DNA from: Herbaspirillum sp. ASV7
GTDB taxonomy: Bacteria; Pseudomonadota; Gammaproteobacteria; Burkholderiales; Burkholderiaceae_D
Assembly: GCF_016429215.1 (NCBI RefSeq)
Contig: NZ_JAELUH010000030.1
Location: forward strand, 1-61,824
Length of the DNA stretch: 61,824 nucleotides
Reading direction: 5' to 3'
Shown here: in pieces, positions 1 through 8,065 of the stretch
How positions within the stretch are numbered: position 1 is the stretch's first letter
Layout of the letters: each line of letters opens with the position of its first letter
Notes under the pieces: generated by a model
The model's input: the letters and a program-made list of their open reading frames with translations, nothing else
The model's database searches: none
Told to the model about the DNA's origin: nothing
Made by a program: the position numbers and the translations under genes

Positions 1-96
<96 letters not shown>

Positions 97-97
97 G

Positions 98-115
98 ATG
101 AGAGCTGATGTTCAC
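98..115 (-). CDS. Possible 5' end of an AzlD-like gene, cut by the adapter
   Basis: The stop codon of the azlC-like gene lies in a GTGA overlap, the same junction type that joins the oxygenase and azlC-like genes. Reading on from that GTG gives M-N-I-S-S-H before the adapter begins. AzlC proteins normally act with a small AzlD partner encoded immediately downstream, so this may be its start. Only six codons remain, so the assignment is contextual. Confidence 0.25.
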
Positions 116-828
116 GCGCTGGCCCCCTTTATCCGCCACGTGCTAAATGCAATGCTCGGTAGCCAGAACCATACTTTTCCCAGGAATAAAAGTAGAACTA
201 TCGCTACCGCGACACATATTGCGATCTCGAATGTTCGGCGTTGCCAGGAAGCGCAAATGCGGGGAAGGCGGATTTTGATCTGTCCAAGTGATAACGCAAG
301 TAGCACAAGACTCGCGGGAAAACCGAGATTGACACCCCTATCGAACAGTTCCTGCGGTATCAAGCTGAATAGGAGAGCACCAACGACGTTGGAAAAAATC
401 CAGACCCCATAGATCGTCGATCGAATCGTGACGACCACTGCGGCGCAATCTCGTTCACGTTCCACTGCATAAGCTTCGTCACCCAACATGTGCGCGCCAG
501 ACGCTCGTAACACCGCATTCGATGGCAAGCGATTTGCGGTGGAAAAGGCAACTGGAATGTACCGGCTATTGATAGACACCGCCATTAGCAACATGCTCAG
601 AACGCCGATATCTTGCCCGGCCAATGGCAACAACGCAAGTTGACCACTTCCAGAAAACCCGAGAGCACTAAACAAAAGCACTTCCAAATTTTCCCAACCA
701 TGCTGCGCTGCAAGGACGCCACATAGCATGGCAACGGGGGCGATAGCCAGAGCGGTCGGTAATGTGCGAACGAAGGCATCTCGTACCGCTTTGCGCTCTG
801 ACGCAGCCAGAGAGGTATCGTCACTCAC
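112..828 (-). CDS. azlC: AzlC-family (branched-chain amino acid type) exporter subunit
   Basis: This 238-residue hydrophobic protein has the length and pattern of AzlC, the large subunit of AzlCD branched-chain amino acid exporters in the inner membrane. Recognisable parts are an early R-T-L-P segment, the G-F-S-G-S-G-Q motif near residue 60, and later hydrophobic helices with the charged M-L-G-D-E loop between. The start is a GTG that overlaps the stop of the upstream oxygenase gene by 4 nt (GTGA), so translation is probably coupled. It is the last complete gene of a four-gene minus-strand cluster with a repeat peptide, a radical SAM maturase and a 2OG-Fe oxygenase. From context it may export the product of that cluster rather than serve general amino acid efflux. 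The family call is good; the cargo is inference. Confidence 0.8.
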   Translation of the reverse strand: MSDDTSLAASERKAVRDAFVRTLPTALAIAPVAMLCGVLAAQHGWENLEVLLFSALGFSGSGQLALLPLAGQDIGVLSMLLMAVSINSRYIPVAFSTANRLPSNAVLRASGAHMLGDEAYAVERERDCAAVVVTIRSTIYGVWIFSNVVGALLFSLIPQELFDRGVNLGFPASLVLLALSLGQIKIRLPRICASWQRRTFEIAICVAVAIVLLLFLGKVWFWLPSIAFSTWRIKGASA

Positions 829-1577
829 GCCGGCACTACTCTCGGCAGATTTGCCTGACTTGCGCGCCGCTCATGAGAGGGGCCATAGGCGCGCTGATGC
901 CATGGATTGATCTCCACCACCCAGATATCTCGATATCCGACCTCACCCTGTGCAGGTTCAATATCTGTCGCATAGTGGATATACCGTTCATCATCGAGCA
1001 AAATTGCTTGATTTTCGGCCAATGTTTGCCGGTGAATAAGCTGGTGCGAGACCGGATCGATCACCTGCGTCTCGCCGCCATTCACATTGTTTCTCCTCGC
1101 CACAACGATCACGCTATAGGCATGACCATCTCTATGCGGACCTTCTGGCACGGTAATGCCTTTGAACTCTGCGTTCGCCGTCACACGAATCTGATTGACA
1201 TTAAGCTGATAGCTTTCAGCGCCATCGACACCCAATGCATCGAGGATGGAAACCATCAATGGTGTGGGGTCGCATTCCAGTTGTTCGCGATAGCGCATAA
1301 CGCCACCCGCTTCAGCGAGTCTGATGTAGTCGGCTGACTGGATATAATTCCTCTTCGGTAGCAGGGCAAAAATCCACTGCCCCTCCTCACGGTATCCAAA
1401 GTACTGTGACAAGCGAATATGGCGCAGACGGCTTTGGCTATGATGATCGCGTGGCAGGGAATCAAAAGTGGCAAGCACCTCCTCCGACAACGGCGGCATG
1501 TCGACAATTGCATATCCGAAGGCTTTGAAGTGACCTTCATCGCTGGTAATGTCACGCGCCATTTGAATTTCATTCAT
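825..1577 (-). CDS. 2OG-Fe(II) dioxygenase, isoleucine-dioxygenase-like (PF10014 type)
   Basis: This 250-residue protein belongs to the 2OG-Fe_Oxy_2 group that includes the free-amino-acid hydroxylase IDO. The iron-binding facial triad is visible as H148-x-D150 and H201, with spacing like that of IDO, and an arginine (R216) sits where 2-oxoglutarate could bind. Family members hydroxylate aliphatic side chains such as Ile, Leu, Val or Met. The ATG has a good ribosome binding site (AAGGA, about 6-7 nt away). The gene starts 4 nt after the radical SAM gene and overlaps the AzlC-like gene by 4 nt. Its placement suggests it works on the peptide, or on an amino acid released from the peptide, modified by the radical SAM enzyme. 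The substrate is unknown. Confidence 0.8.
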   Translation of the reverse strand: MNEIQMARDITSDEGHFKAFGYAIVDMPPLSEEVLATFDSLPRDHHSQSRLRHIRLSQYFGYREEGQWIFALLPKRNYIQSADYIRLAEAGGVMRYREQLECDPTPLMVSILDALGVDGAESYQLNVNQIRVTANAEFKGITVPEGPHRDGHAYSVIVVARRNNVNGGETQVIDPVSHQLIHRQTLAENQAILLDDERYIHYATDIEPAQGEVGYRDIWVVEINPWHQRAYGPSHERRASQANLPRVVPA

Positions 1578-1581
1578 GTTT

Positions 1582-3081
1582 TCATCCTTGTTCTACATTA
1601 GTTACTTCCAGATCGAAGGTAGCAACCTCGTATGCCTGCAGCGACTCAATATGCCTTCGCGTGATTCCTCGGTAGAAGTCGCATGCAGTCGTCTCGACAG
1701 CATCAATCGTTGAATATTTCTTCTCCAGCGGTCCAAGACAGAGACCAGCGCAAAATCCTTCGATTTCACAGCCACGGCAGAAGGCCGGATTTTCAGTTCT
1801 CAAACTGGCGTGAGAAAGGTAGGGTTCGGCATCAAGCAGAGCCGTTCCATCGTCGATCGAACCCAGTAGCGTGGATCCTGCCTTACATGAAAAGACAGAT
1901 CCATTTGGTTCGATACTCAGCTGCGCTCCTTTGGCCGAGCAATTCTTGAATCCCCGTTCGGCTATGACGTCATGACCAAGCAAAACCTGGAAAATCTGAT
2001 GCCAATATCCGGTTAATAGCACTCCTTTTTTGCGGCCATATTCGATTACGCGCCACAGTCGATCAACGATCTGCTGCGTACCAAACGAGGCGTAGAACCC
2101 GGGATCAAAGTCGACTACTACGCCGATTTCCTTTGCACCAACGTTGACCGCCAGATCAACGATGGCATGATCGAATTCATTCCAGGTAGCGGAAGTCAAT
2201 GCGGCGTTGATGGCAATTCGATTGCCTTTTTCCTGAAGAAGCCGCAGTCCTTGCATAACAACGGGAGTGCTATCTGCTCCATTTTTGAGTGGGCGGCTCG
2301 GATTGGTGGGCGAGTCGACGCTGACACACACGGCAACGCAGTAGCGGGCAAACATATCGGCCACTTCTTCGGTGATCAACGACCCATTTGTAACGGTAGA
2401 GTAGGAAATGTGCATCCCGTCGCGATCACCTTTCCCAAAGCGCTCCAAGACAGCAACAATCGCTTTCCAGTTAAGAAGCGGCTCACCGCCAAAGAACTGG
2501 ACCATCACGCTATGCACGCCGGAACTGCGCGATATATCTAGGGCATTTCCGAGATAGCGAATAGCATCTCTGGGCCTCATATGCCGATTTTTCGGATCAT
2601 ATTGATGCTGAAATCGCTCCCTGGTTGCATACATCGAATCGTTGATATTGACCTTGATCTCATCACGAGAGCGCAGACGGCTCAGATCGACCTTGGCGAC
2701 CTGCGCATCAGCTGACATTTCCTTACCTTGAATGCCCTCGAAGCAATAGGTACATCCGAAATTGCAGGCATTGGCTAGGATAAGCTGAATGATATTGACC
2801 CTTTTTTCTATCTTCGACTTCTCCGGGGTCATCACTACCTCATCGGAAATCAGAAAACCTCTAGCCATAAGCTGTTGGACAAGTTCGATCTCGCGATCTG
2901 ACGCCTCGATGTCGATCCAGGAAATCGGAATCGTACGTCCCTCGCGAAAACTTTTAAGTACATGAAGGGCCGACTCATCAAGCATGCACAGGCCCCCGCG
3001 CTGACGGTGATAGACGGCTGTATGGTTTCCTGCTGGCAGTACGACTAGGTCCCCAGACAGTGAGTATTTCTTTTTCTGCAT
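1582..3081 (-). CDS. Radical SAM/SPASM peptide maturase
   Basis: This 499-residue protein has the layout of a RiPP-modifying radical SAM enzyme. Residues 1-90 form an N-terminal region consistent with a peptide-binding RRE (PqqD-like) fold. The SAM/4Fe-4S motif is C106-x3-C110-x2-C113, followed by an F-F-G-G-E-P motif ending at about residue 201. The C-terminal SPASM domain has seven cysteines (C381, C399, C435, C438, C444, C448, C467), enough for two auxiliary 4Fe-4S clusters. Such enzymes make C-C, C-S or C-O crosslinks, epimerise residues or excise groups in precursor peptides. The neighbour upstream is a repeat peptide lacking Cys and having a single aromatic residue, which disfavours thioether and cyclophane chemistry on the repeats. 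No strong ribosome binding site precedes the ATG, unlike the peptide gene. Reaction unknown. Confidence 0.88.
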   Translation of the reverse strand: MQKKKYSLSGDLVVLPAGNHTAVYHRQRGGLCMLDESALHVLKSFREGRTIPISWIDIEASDREIELVQQLMARGFLISDEVVMTPEKSKIEKRVNIIQLILANACNFGCTYCFEGIQGKEMSADAQVAKVDLSRLRSRDEIKVNINDSMYATRERFQHQYDPKNRHMRPRDAIRYLGNALDISRSSGVHSVMVQFFGGEPLLNWKAIVAVLERFGKGDRDGMHISYSTVTNGSLITEEVADMFARYCVAVCVSVDSPTNPSRPLKNGADSTPVVMQGLRLLQEKGNRIAINAALTSATWNEFDHAIVDLAVNVGAKEIGVVVDFDPGFYASFGTQQIVDRLWRVIEYGRKKGVLLTGYWHQIFQVLLGHDVIAERGFKNCSAKGAQLSIEPNGSVFSCKAGSTLLGSIDDGTALLDAEPYLSHASLRTENPAFCRGCEIEGFCAGLCLGPLEKKYSTIDAVETTACDFYRGITRRHIESLQAYEVATFDLEVTNVEQG

Positions 3082-3124
3082 CGGTGTCAGACTTTCGAAG
3101 ATACGTAGGCAAGTGCAAAGTTCT

Positions 3125-3150
3125 GGGTCACGGATGAAGATCCGTGACCC
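3125..3150 (-). promoter_or_regulatory. Strong hairpin between peptide and maturase genes
   Basis: An 11-bp perfect inverted repeat (gggtcacggat and atccgtgaccc) with a 4-nt loop lies 8 nt after the stop of the repeat-peptide gene and 43 nt before the radical SAM gene. There is no clear U-run after it on the minus strand. It may be a leaky attenuator or a 3' stabilising stem that keeps the peptide mRNA more abundant than the enzyme mRNA, as is common in RiPP operons. The function is inferred. Confidence 0.7.
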
Positions 3151-3157
3151 TTGCGAA

Positions 3158-3292
3158 TTATTTAGTCAGACTAAATTTGAGAACGCCGTGCGACACCTGA
3201 TTCAATGTGCCGCCGACTGTGCCACCCACCGTGCCGCCAACTGTGCCGCCAACTGTGCCGCCGACGGTGCCGCCAATAACATTTCCAAGCAT
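3158..3292 (-). CDS. Gly-Gly-Thr-Val repeat peptide, putative RiPP precursor
   Basis: A 44-codon gene begins at an ATG preceded by AAAGGA at good spacing. The product is a short head (MLGNVI), then five G-G-T-V units and one G-G-T-L unit (residues 7-30), then a 14-residue tail ending in L-K-F-S-L-T-K. There is no Cys, no Trp, no Tyr, and one Phe in the tail. The repeat units differ at synonymous codon positions, which implies selection on the peptide and not a recent DNA slip. The gene leads a cluster with a radical SAM/SPASM enzyme, a 2OG-Fe dioxygenase and an AzlC exporter. The repeats sit at the N-terminus, so the usual N-terminal leader is absent and the tail might act as a recognition follower. 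An alternative is a glycine-zipper (GxxxG) membrane peptide. No known family recognised. Confidence 0.75.
   Translation of the reverse strand: MLGNVIGGTVGGTVGGTVGGTVGGTVGGTLNQVSHGVLKFSLTK
3203..3274 (-). repeat. Six 12-bp tandem units encoding GGTV/GGTL
   Basis: Six consecutive 12-bp units inside the peptide gene. They share GGN GGC ACN but vary in the Thr and Val codons (ACA, ACC, ACG; GTT, GTC, GTG), and the last unit ends in TTG (Leu). Confidence 0.95.
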
Positions 3293-3941
3293 GAAAATTC
3301 CTTTCAAAGAAAAAAGAAAACATCGGGTACAGACACGCGGTTCTGCTACCACCGCTCTTCTCGTTCGATTTCAACGCTCAATCGAATCCGGGAAGGTAAA
3401 TGGCGTAGGAGCGTCGCAGAGAGCCGGATCGTCGGTGATAGACAATCTGGGCCTGTAACGTACTCCCCCACACCATCGCCAGCGGAGTCTGCGGCTCACG
3501 GGTAGATTTGTCTTGAACGGTTGTGCAATGGTGGAGAAGATGCGCCAGTTGGAATCACCCGGAATGACGTGTCGATATCGCTGGATCGCCAGCGAGAGAC
3601 GATGGCGGGCGCGAGCCTGGCAGGGCGTCGAAGGCGACATTGGCCGCAAGACGTGGCGCCAAAATGCATGCCTACACGTAGCTATCATCGGCATAGCGCG
3701 CGATGCGGCGCACCTGGCCTGTGGAGTCAGGGAAGGCATCGATGACCGACGGCTACAGCATCGGCGCCTGTATTCGGTGTTGGGGGGAATGGCTGAGAAA
3801 AGGTCCGATGGAAGATCTGAGAGCAGCGCCAAGAGGAGGGCTAAAAATCGCTCATCCCCCCACCCCGCGAAATCGCCTGCGTCCTGGTTGAGATCATGTA
3901 GCATGGACCCCGTTGAGCAACCCAAGACCGCAGGAACGCCC
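3293..3941. other. Gene-poor stretch between repeat-peptide gene and EAL gene
   Basis: About 650 bp with no convincing gene. It must contain the promoter of the minus-strand peptide cluster and of the plus-strand EAL gene, but no clear -35/-10 pair was found. Frames on both strands are open for up to 200 codons but have Arg-rich, low-complexity composition and no family resemblance. It may be a decayed gene or the junction where the cluster was acquired. Confidence 0.5.
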
Positions 3942-4736
3942 ATGATCCCTATCCAGCCAGACGTCAGCCCCGACAACAAGCCGGAAGCATCCCCCTCTCA
4001 CTGCGCCGGCTGTCAGGATGGCGAAGCGCTGGATATCCCGTTCGAATACGCCTACCAGCCCATCGTGCGCCTATCCACCCGCAGCGTATATGCCTATGAG
4101 GCCCTGGTACGCGGCCCACAGGGCGAGCCTGCCAGCACCGTGCTGGCCCAGGTCAACGACAGCAATCGCTACCGCTTCGACCAGGCTTGCCGCATCAAGG
4201 CGGTGGAAGGCGCGGCGCGCCTGGGCATGCGTCAGTACCTGTCGATCAACTTCCTGCCCAATGCGGTCTATCGGCCGGAAGTGTGCATCCAGAGCACCTT
4301 CAAGGCGGCACGCAAGCATGACTTCCCGATCGAACGCATCATCTTCGAGGTAACCGAAGGCGAACGCGTGGATGACCGCCCGCATCTGGTCAACATCTTC
4401 AAGGAATACAGCCGTTTCGGCTTTCGCACCGCCATCGACGATTTCGGTGCCGGCTATGCGGGTCTGAACCTGCTGGCCGAATACCAGCCCGACTTGATCA
4501 AGATCGACATGGACCTGGTCCGCAACATCGATACCGACAAGCCGCGACAAGCCATCGTGGCGGGCATCGCGGCCACTTGCATGCAGCTGGATATCGAAAT
4601 CCTGGCCGAGGGTGTGGAGACCCGTGCCGAACGCGACTACCTGGCGCGAGCCGGTATCGACCTCATGCAGGGTTACTGGTTCGCCAAGCCGGCTTTTGGC
4701 ACCCTGGCCGTCCTGCCGGATAGTGTCTGGGAATAG
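3942..4736 (+). CDS. Stand-alone EAL-domain cyclic-di-GMP phosphodiesterase
   Basis: This 264-residue protein consists of one EAL domain with no recognised sensor domain. It would hydrolyse the second messenger c-di-GMP in the cytoplasm. The metal and catalytic signatures are present: E-A-L-V-R-G, the Asn of I-N-F-L-P-N, the Glu of F-E-V-T-E, the I-D-D-F-G-A-G-Y loop, the Lys of I-K-I-D, A-E-G-V-E and Q-G-Y-W-F, so it should be active. The frame is open further upstream, but the ATG at 3942 has AGGAA at good spacing and leads straight into the domain; 3903 is an alternative start. An S-H-C-A-G-C segment near residue 24 could bind metal or be redox-active, which is speculative. A bidirectional terminator follows. 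Confidence 0.85.
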   Translation: MIPIQPDVSPDNKPEASPSHCAGCQDGEALDIPFEYAYQPIVRLSTRSVYAYEALVRGPQGEPASTVLAQVNDSNRYRFDQACRIKAVEGAARLGMRQYLSINFLPNAVYRPEVCIQSTFKAARKHDFPIERIIFEVTEGERVDDRPHLVNIFKEYSRFGFRTAIDDFGAGYAGLNLLAEYQPDLIKIDMDLVRNIDTDKPRQAIVAGIAATCMQLDIEILAEGVETRAERDYLARAGIDLMQGYWFAKPAFGTLAVLPDSVWE

Positions 4737-4755
4737 GCTGCGCGGCCGCAATGCA

Positions 4756-4780
4756 AAAAGCCCGCACAAGGCGGGCTTTT
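4756..4780. terminator. Bidirectional Rho-independent terminator
   Basis: A perfect 10-bp stem (aaaagcccgc and gcgggctttt) with a 5-nt loop lies between the converging EAL gene and the tRNA-Val gene. A and T runs on its two sides let it work in both directions. Confidence 0.9.
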
Positions 4781-4787
4781 CTGAATC

Positions 4788-4862
4788 TGGTGGAAAGTGC
4801 AAGGTTTGAACTTGCGACCCCTGCAGTGTGAATGCAGTGCTCTACCACTGAGCTAACCTTCC
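4788..4862 (-). tRNA. tRNA-Val (anticodon CAC)
   Basis: 75 nt including an encoded CCA tail. The acceptor stem GGAAGGT pairs with ACTTTCC (one G-T wobble). The anticodon stem CTGCA/TGCAG encloses the 7-nt loop TTCACAC, giving anticodon CAC (Val, GUG codons). The T-arm contains GTTCAAA. It is transcribed toward the bidirectional terminator. Confidence 0.95.
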
Positions 4863-5006
4863 ATGTCTTGACTGGCTTTTTGCTGCAGCACCAATCGAGA
4901 AGCAAGATTATGACAAGGTTTTTTTCTTCGTGCAAGTGTTTTATAAATAATTGCCCTAATTTTTATCAGACCCGCTGCCGCTGCACCACATCCCGACTCA
5001 AATCAC

Positions 5007-5744
5007 TCAAGCCTGCGCCGCCGGTTCGCTCTCCGGTGGCGGTGGTTCGAAGCGCCAGACGCAGCTGCCACGGGCCTCCTTGTCCAGCTGGTTGAGCACG
5101 TCTTCGTGCAGGGTCAGTTCTTCCTCACTGGCGGCCAGCACGATCACTTCGGCCAGCGGGGTCAGTTCCAGCTTGCCGTCACCGGCGCTGACTTCTTCCT
5201 CGGCGCCCAGATCCATGGTCAGCGAGTTCTGCCCTCGCGTCATGGAAAGGTAGACCTCGGCCAGCAGCTCCGCATCCAGCAGAGCGCCGTGCAGGACACG
5301 GTGGGCATTGGAGATGCCATAACGGTCGCATAGCGCATCGAGCGAATTGCGGCGGCCGGGGTGCAGCTCCTTGGCCATCTGCAGCGAGTCCACTACATCG
5401 CTGACGTGCTCCTTGAAGGGCGGCAAACCCAGCAGGGCCAGTTCGGCATCAAGGAAGCCGACGTCGAAGGGCGCGTTGTGGATGATGATCTGCGCGCCAC
5501 GCACGTAGTCCAGGAACTCGGCGGCGATCTGCTTGAAGGTCGGCTTGTCGGCCAGGAACTCGGTAGTCAGGCCGTGCACCGCCAGCGCGCCTTCTTCGGA
5601 ATCACGCTCGGGGTTGATATAGAGGTGCAGGTTCTTGCCCGAGAGTTGCCGGTTGAGGACTTCCACACAACCGATTTCCAGGATGCGGTTGCCGTTGCGC
5701 GGCGACAGGCCCGTAGTTTCGGTATCGAGGATGATCTGACGCAT
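5007..5744 (-). CDS. dnaQ: DNA polymerase III epsilon subunit (3'-5' proofreading exonuclease)
   Basis: A 245-residue DEDDh exonuclease that proofreads for the replicative polymerase. ExoI is D7-x-E9 in I-L-D-T-E-T-T-G; ExoII is H-N-A-P-F-D-V-G-F-L-D; ExoIII is the H-x-x-x-x-D of the L-H-G-A-L-L-D-A segment. The ATG at 5744 has AGGAG at good spacing and begins the conserved M-R-Q-I-I-L-D-T; upstream in-frame codons are not conserved. It follows rnhA on the same strand, the enterobacterial order yafS-rnhA-dnaQ. The C-terminal tail is rich in Pro and Glu and should include the alpha-binding segment. Confidence 0.95.
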   Translation of the reverse strand: MRQIILDTETTGLSPRNGNRILEIGCVEVLNRQLSGKNLHLYINPERDSEEGALAVHGLTTEFLADKPTFKQIAAEFLDYVRGAQIIIHNAPFDVGFLDAELALLGLPPFKEHVSDVVDSLQMAKELHPGRRNSLDALCDRYGISNAHRVLHGALLDAELLAEVYLSMTRGQNSLTMDLGAEEEVSAGDGKLELTPLAEVIVLAASEEELTLHEDVLNQLDKEARGSCVWRFEPPPPESEPAAQA

Positions 5745-5837
5745 TCTTGCTCCTGGTGTTGCTACTGCTATTGCCATTGCCATTGCGCTTGCGCGCCCGG
5801 ATTCACTGCCTTGCCACGGTCGTGCCGTGTGGCGGCA

Positions 5838-6272
5838 TTACTTGATGCTGTCCACACCGCGATTGGCCAACTGGTCGGCACGTTCGTTGCCGGCATGGCC
5901 GTTGTGGCCACGTACCCAGCGCCATTCCACCTGGTGCTGCTGCTGGGCGGCGTCCAGCGCCTGCCACAGGTCGGCGTTCTTGACCGGCTCCTTGCTGGCG
6001 GTCTTCCAGCCGCGTGCCTTCCAGCCGTGGATCCACTCGCTGATGCCCTTCTGCACATACTGGCTGTCGGTGTGGACGACCACTTCACAGGGGCGCTTCA
6101 AGGCATTGAGCGCCTGGATCACCGCCATCAGTTCCATGCGGTTGTTGGTAGTATTGGGCTCGCCGCCGAAGATTTCCTTCTCCTGGCCACCGGCCACCAG
6201 CAAGGCGCCCCAGCCGCCGCGACCAGGATTGCCCTTGCAGGCGCCATCGGAATAAATCTCTACTTTGTCCAT
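5838..6272 (-). CDS. rnhA: Ribonuclease HI
   Basis: A 144-residue enzyme that cleaves the RNA strand of RNA-DNA hybrids, for example R-loops and Okazaki primers. The catalytic carboxylates D9, E47, D69 and D133 are all present, each one position earlier than in E. coli RNase HI, so the alignment is gap-free at these sites. The ATG at 6272 is preferred over an in-frame TTG three codons upstream. It lies between the YafS-like methyltransferase and dnaQ genes on the same strand. Confidence 0.96.
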   Translation of the reverse strand: MDKVEIYSDGACKGNPGRGGWGALLVAGGQEKEIFGGEPNTTNNRMELMAVIQALNALKRPCEVVVHTDSQYVQKGISEWIHGWKARGWKTASKEPVKNADLWQALDAAQQQHQVEWRWVRGHNGHAGNERADQLANRGVDSIK

Positions 6273-6343
6273 GTTCTTCAATCTGTTTGCTCAGGTGGGC
6301 GGGCCGCGATGATACCTGATCCGGCGCCCTGCCCTGGATTTGT

Positions 6344-7129
6344 TCAGTCCGACTTGTGGATCCGGTTGGTCACCGGCACGCCGCGCGGGGCCTTGAGCTT
6401 CTGCCGCTGCAGGGCCGGGCCGATCAGGCGCATGCCGGGCACGCGCTTGATCGCCTGCACGATATACACCGCGCCGAAGTAGGGCCACCAGCGATCACCC
6501 GCCTTTTCCATGAAGCCGAAGCGATCCAGCCACTGCGTGGTCTTGCAAGGCGGCGCATAGCAACCGAAGTGGCCACGGTTGACTTCCATGTTCAAGAGCT
6601 TGAGCCAGTCCTTCAGGCGCGGCAGGCGGATGAATTCACCATCCTGCGGCAGGAAGTGCGCGCCGGTCAATCGGCCGGCGGCCTGGCGCATGCCCCACAG
6701 GCTGCTGGGGTTGAAACCGCAAATGATGACCTGCCCTTCCGGGATCAGGACCCGCTCCACCTCGCGCAAGACCTGGTGCGGCTCGGCCGAGAACTCCAGC
6801 ACATGCGGCAACACCACCAGGTCCAGACTTTGCGAAGCAAAGGGCAATTCACAGAAGTCGTGGGTGACCACCTGCGGGATCTCCAGCTCTGACTGGCCAT
6901 CGACCGGCACCTGGTTGTCGGTCAGCCAGCGGTAGGGCATGCGGTTGGCCTGCAGGGCGTGGATCTGGGGTGAACCGATCTGCACCGCATTGAAACCGAA
7001 GATGTCAGCCGTCAGCGTGTTCAGATGGCGCTGCTCCCACTCGCGCAGGTAACTGCCGGTGGGTGTCTGCAACCAGGCGGCGAGGTCTATAATTTCGGAA
7101 ATTTTCGAATTGTCAGCAGTTTCAGCCAT
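6344..7129 (-). CDS. YafS-like class I SAM-dependent methyltransferase
   Basis: A 261-residue protein matching the small methyltransferase usually found between gloB and rnhA. The middle third has the class I pattern: a [10 protein letters not shown] segment, then [13 protein letters not shown], then [21 protein letters not shown]. The glycine-rich motif I is weak, so catalytic activity is likely but not certain. It is divergent from gloB with only 17 nt between the starts, so the two promoters must overlap the coding ends. Substrate unknown. Confidence 0.85.
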   Translation of the reverse strand: MAETADNSKISEIIDLAAWLQTPTGSYLREWEQRHLNTLTADIFGFNAVQIGSPQIHALQANRMPYRWLTDNQVPVDGQSELEIPQVVTHDFCELPFASQSLDLVVLPHVLEFSAEPHQVLREVERVLIPEGQVIICGFNPSSLWGMRQAAGRLTGAHFLPQDGEFIRLPRLKDWLKLLNMEVNRGHFGCYAPPCKTTQWLDRFGFMEKAGDRWWPYFGAVYIVQAIKRVPGMRLIGPALQRQKLKAPRGVPVTNRIHKSD

Positions 7130-7146
7130 CTATTCTTTCGCGCCTC

Positions 7147-7989
7147 ATGACCGAGCAGCCAGCCATGCCAGCCCACACCGCTCAGAAAACTTCATTGGAC
7201 GTCCTGGCCGTTCCGGCTTTCGACGACAACTATCTCTGGGTCATCCATGACGGACGCCATGCCGCCGTGGTCGATCCCGGCGACGCCGTCCCCGTACTGG
7301 CCGCATTGCAGGCCGAGGGACTCACACTGGCCGCTATTCTACTGACACATCACCACGCTGACCATGTCGGCGGTGTGGTCGAACTGGCAAGACAGGCGGT
7401 CAGCGACGAATTCCCGGTCGTTCCCGTCTACGGGCCGGCGCGTGAACAATCCCGCATCAAGGGAATGACGGTCCTGCTGCACGGGGACGAGCGCATCCGT
7501 ATCCCGGCGCTGGCGCTGGAGCTGCAGGTGATCGACATCCCCGGCCATACGCTGGGCCATATCGCCTACTACGCCGCCGACCACGGCCTGCTGTTCTGCG
7601 GCGATACCCTCTTCGCCGGCGGCTGCGGACGGGTCTTCGAAGGTACGCCCCAGCAGATGCTGACCTCACTGGGCAAGCTGGCCAGCCTGCCGGGCGAGAC
7701 CCAGGTCTATTGCGCCCACGAATACACCTTGTCGAACCTGAAATTCGCCGCCGAGGTGGAGCCCGGCAATGCCCGGCTGCAAGATCGCATCCTCAACGAG
7801 CGCGCCCGGCGCGAACGCGGCGAGCCGACCGTCCCGACCTCGATCGCGCTGGAACGCCAGACCAATCCCTTCCTGCGGGCGAGCGAAAAAGAAATCCTTG
7901 GTTCACTGCAGAAGGCTGGCCGTTTGACGGCGTTAGACGAAGTTAGCAGCTTCGCAGCGCTGCGCGAATGGAAAAATACCTACAGATAG
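7147..7989 (+). CDS. gloB: Hydroxyacylglutathione hydrolase (glyoxalase II)
   Basis: A 280-residue metallo-beta-lactamase-fold enzyme that hydrolyses S-lactoylglutathione to lactate and glutathione, the second step of methylglyoxal detoxification. The metal motif T-H-H-H-A-D-H is at residues 67-73. The metal-site His of G-H-T-L-G-H and Asp of F-C-G-D-T-L-F follow. The C-terminal [12 protein letters not shown] segment is diagnostic for glyoxalase II. A second ATG at 7165 is possible. A TATAAT hexamer at 7088-7093, inside the divergent methyltransferase gene, could be its -10 element, but no matching -35 is seen. Confidence 0.95.
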   Translation: MTEQPAMPAHTAQKTSLDVLAVPAFDDNYLWVIHDGRHAAVVDPGDAVPVLAALQAEGLTLAAILLTHHHADHVGGVVELARQAVSDEFPVVPVYGPAREQSRIKGMTVLLHGDERIRIPALALELQVIDIPGHTLGHIAYYAADHGLLFCGDTLFAGGCGRVFEGTPQQMLTSLGKLASLPGETQVYCAHEYTLSNLKFAAEVEPGNARLQDRILNERARRERGEPTVPTSIALERQTNPFLRASEKEILGSLQKAGRLTALDEVSSFAALREWKNTYR

Positions 7990-8065
7990 GCCCAAGTTGA
8001 GGGAGAAATAGCCCCAAATTCCTGACAAATCAAGGACTTGGCTTTGTAACAGGGCCATTTTTTAC

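Noticed and set aside
3203-3274. 12-bp tandem repeats as a possible CRISPR-like array
   Set aside because: Units are contiguous with no spacers and keep a reading frame.
3207-3458. Plus-strand frame with PPTV repeats over the peptide gene
   Set aside because: It is the antisense of the GGTV repeat, starts at a GTG without a ribosome binding site and runs into low-complexity sequence. The minus-strand frame has an ATG with AAAGGA and a matching operon.
3513-3941. N-terminal extension of the EAL gene in the same frame
   Set aside because: Arg-rich, no domain, and a better ribosome binding site lies before the ATG at 3942.
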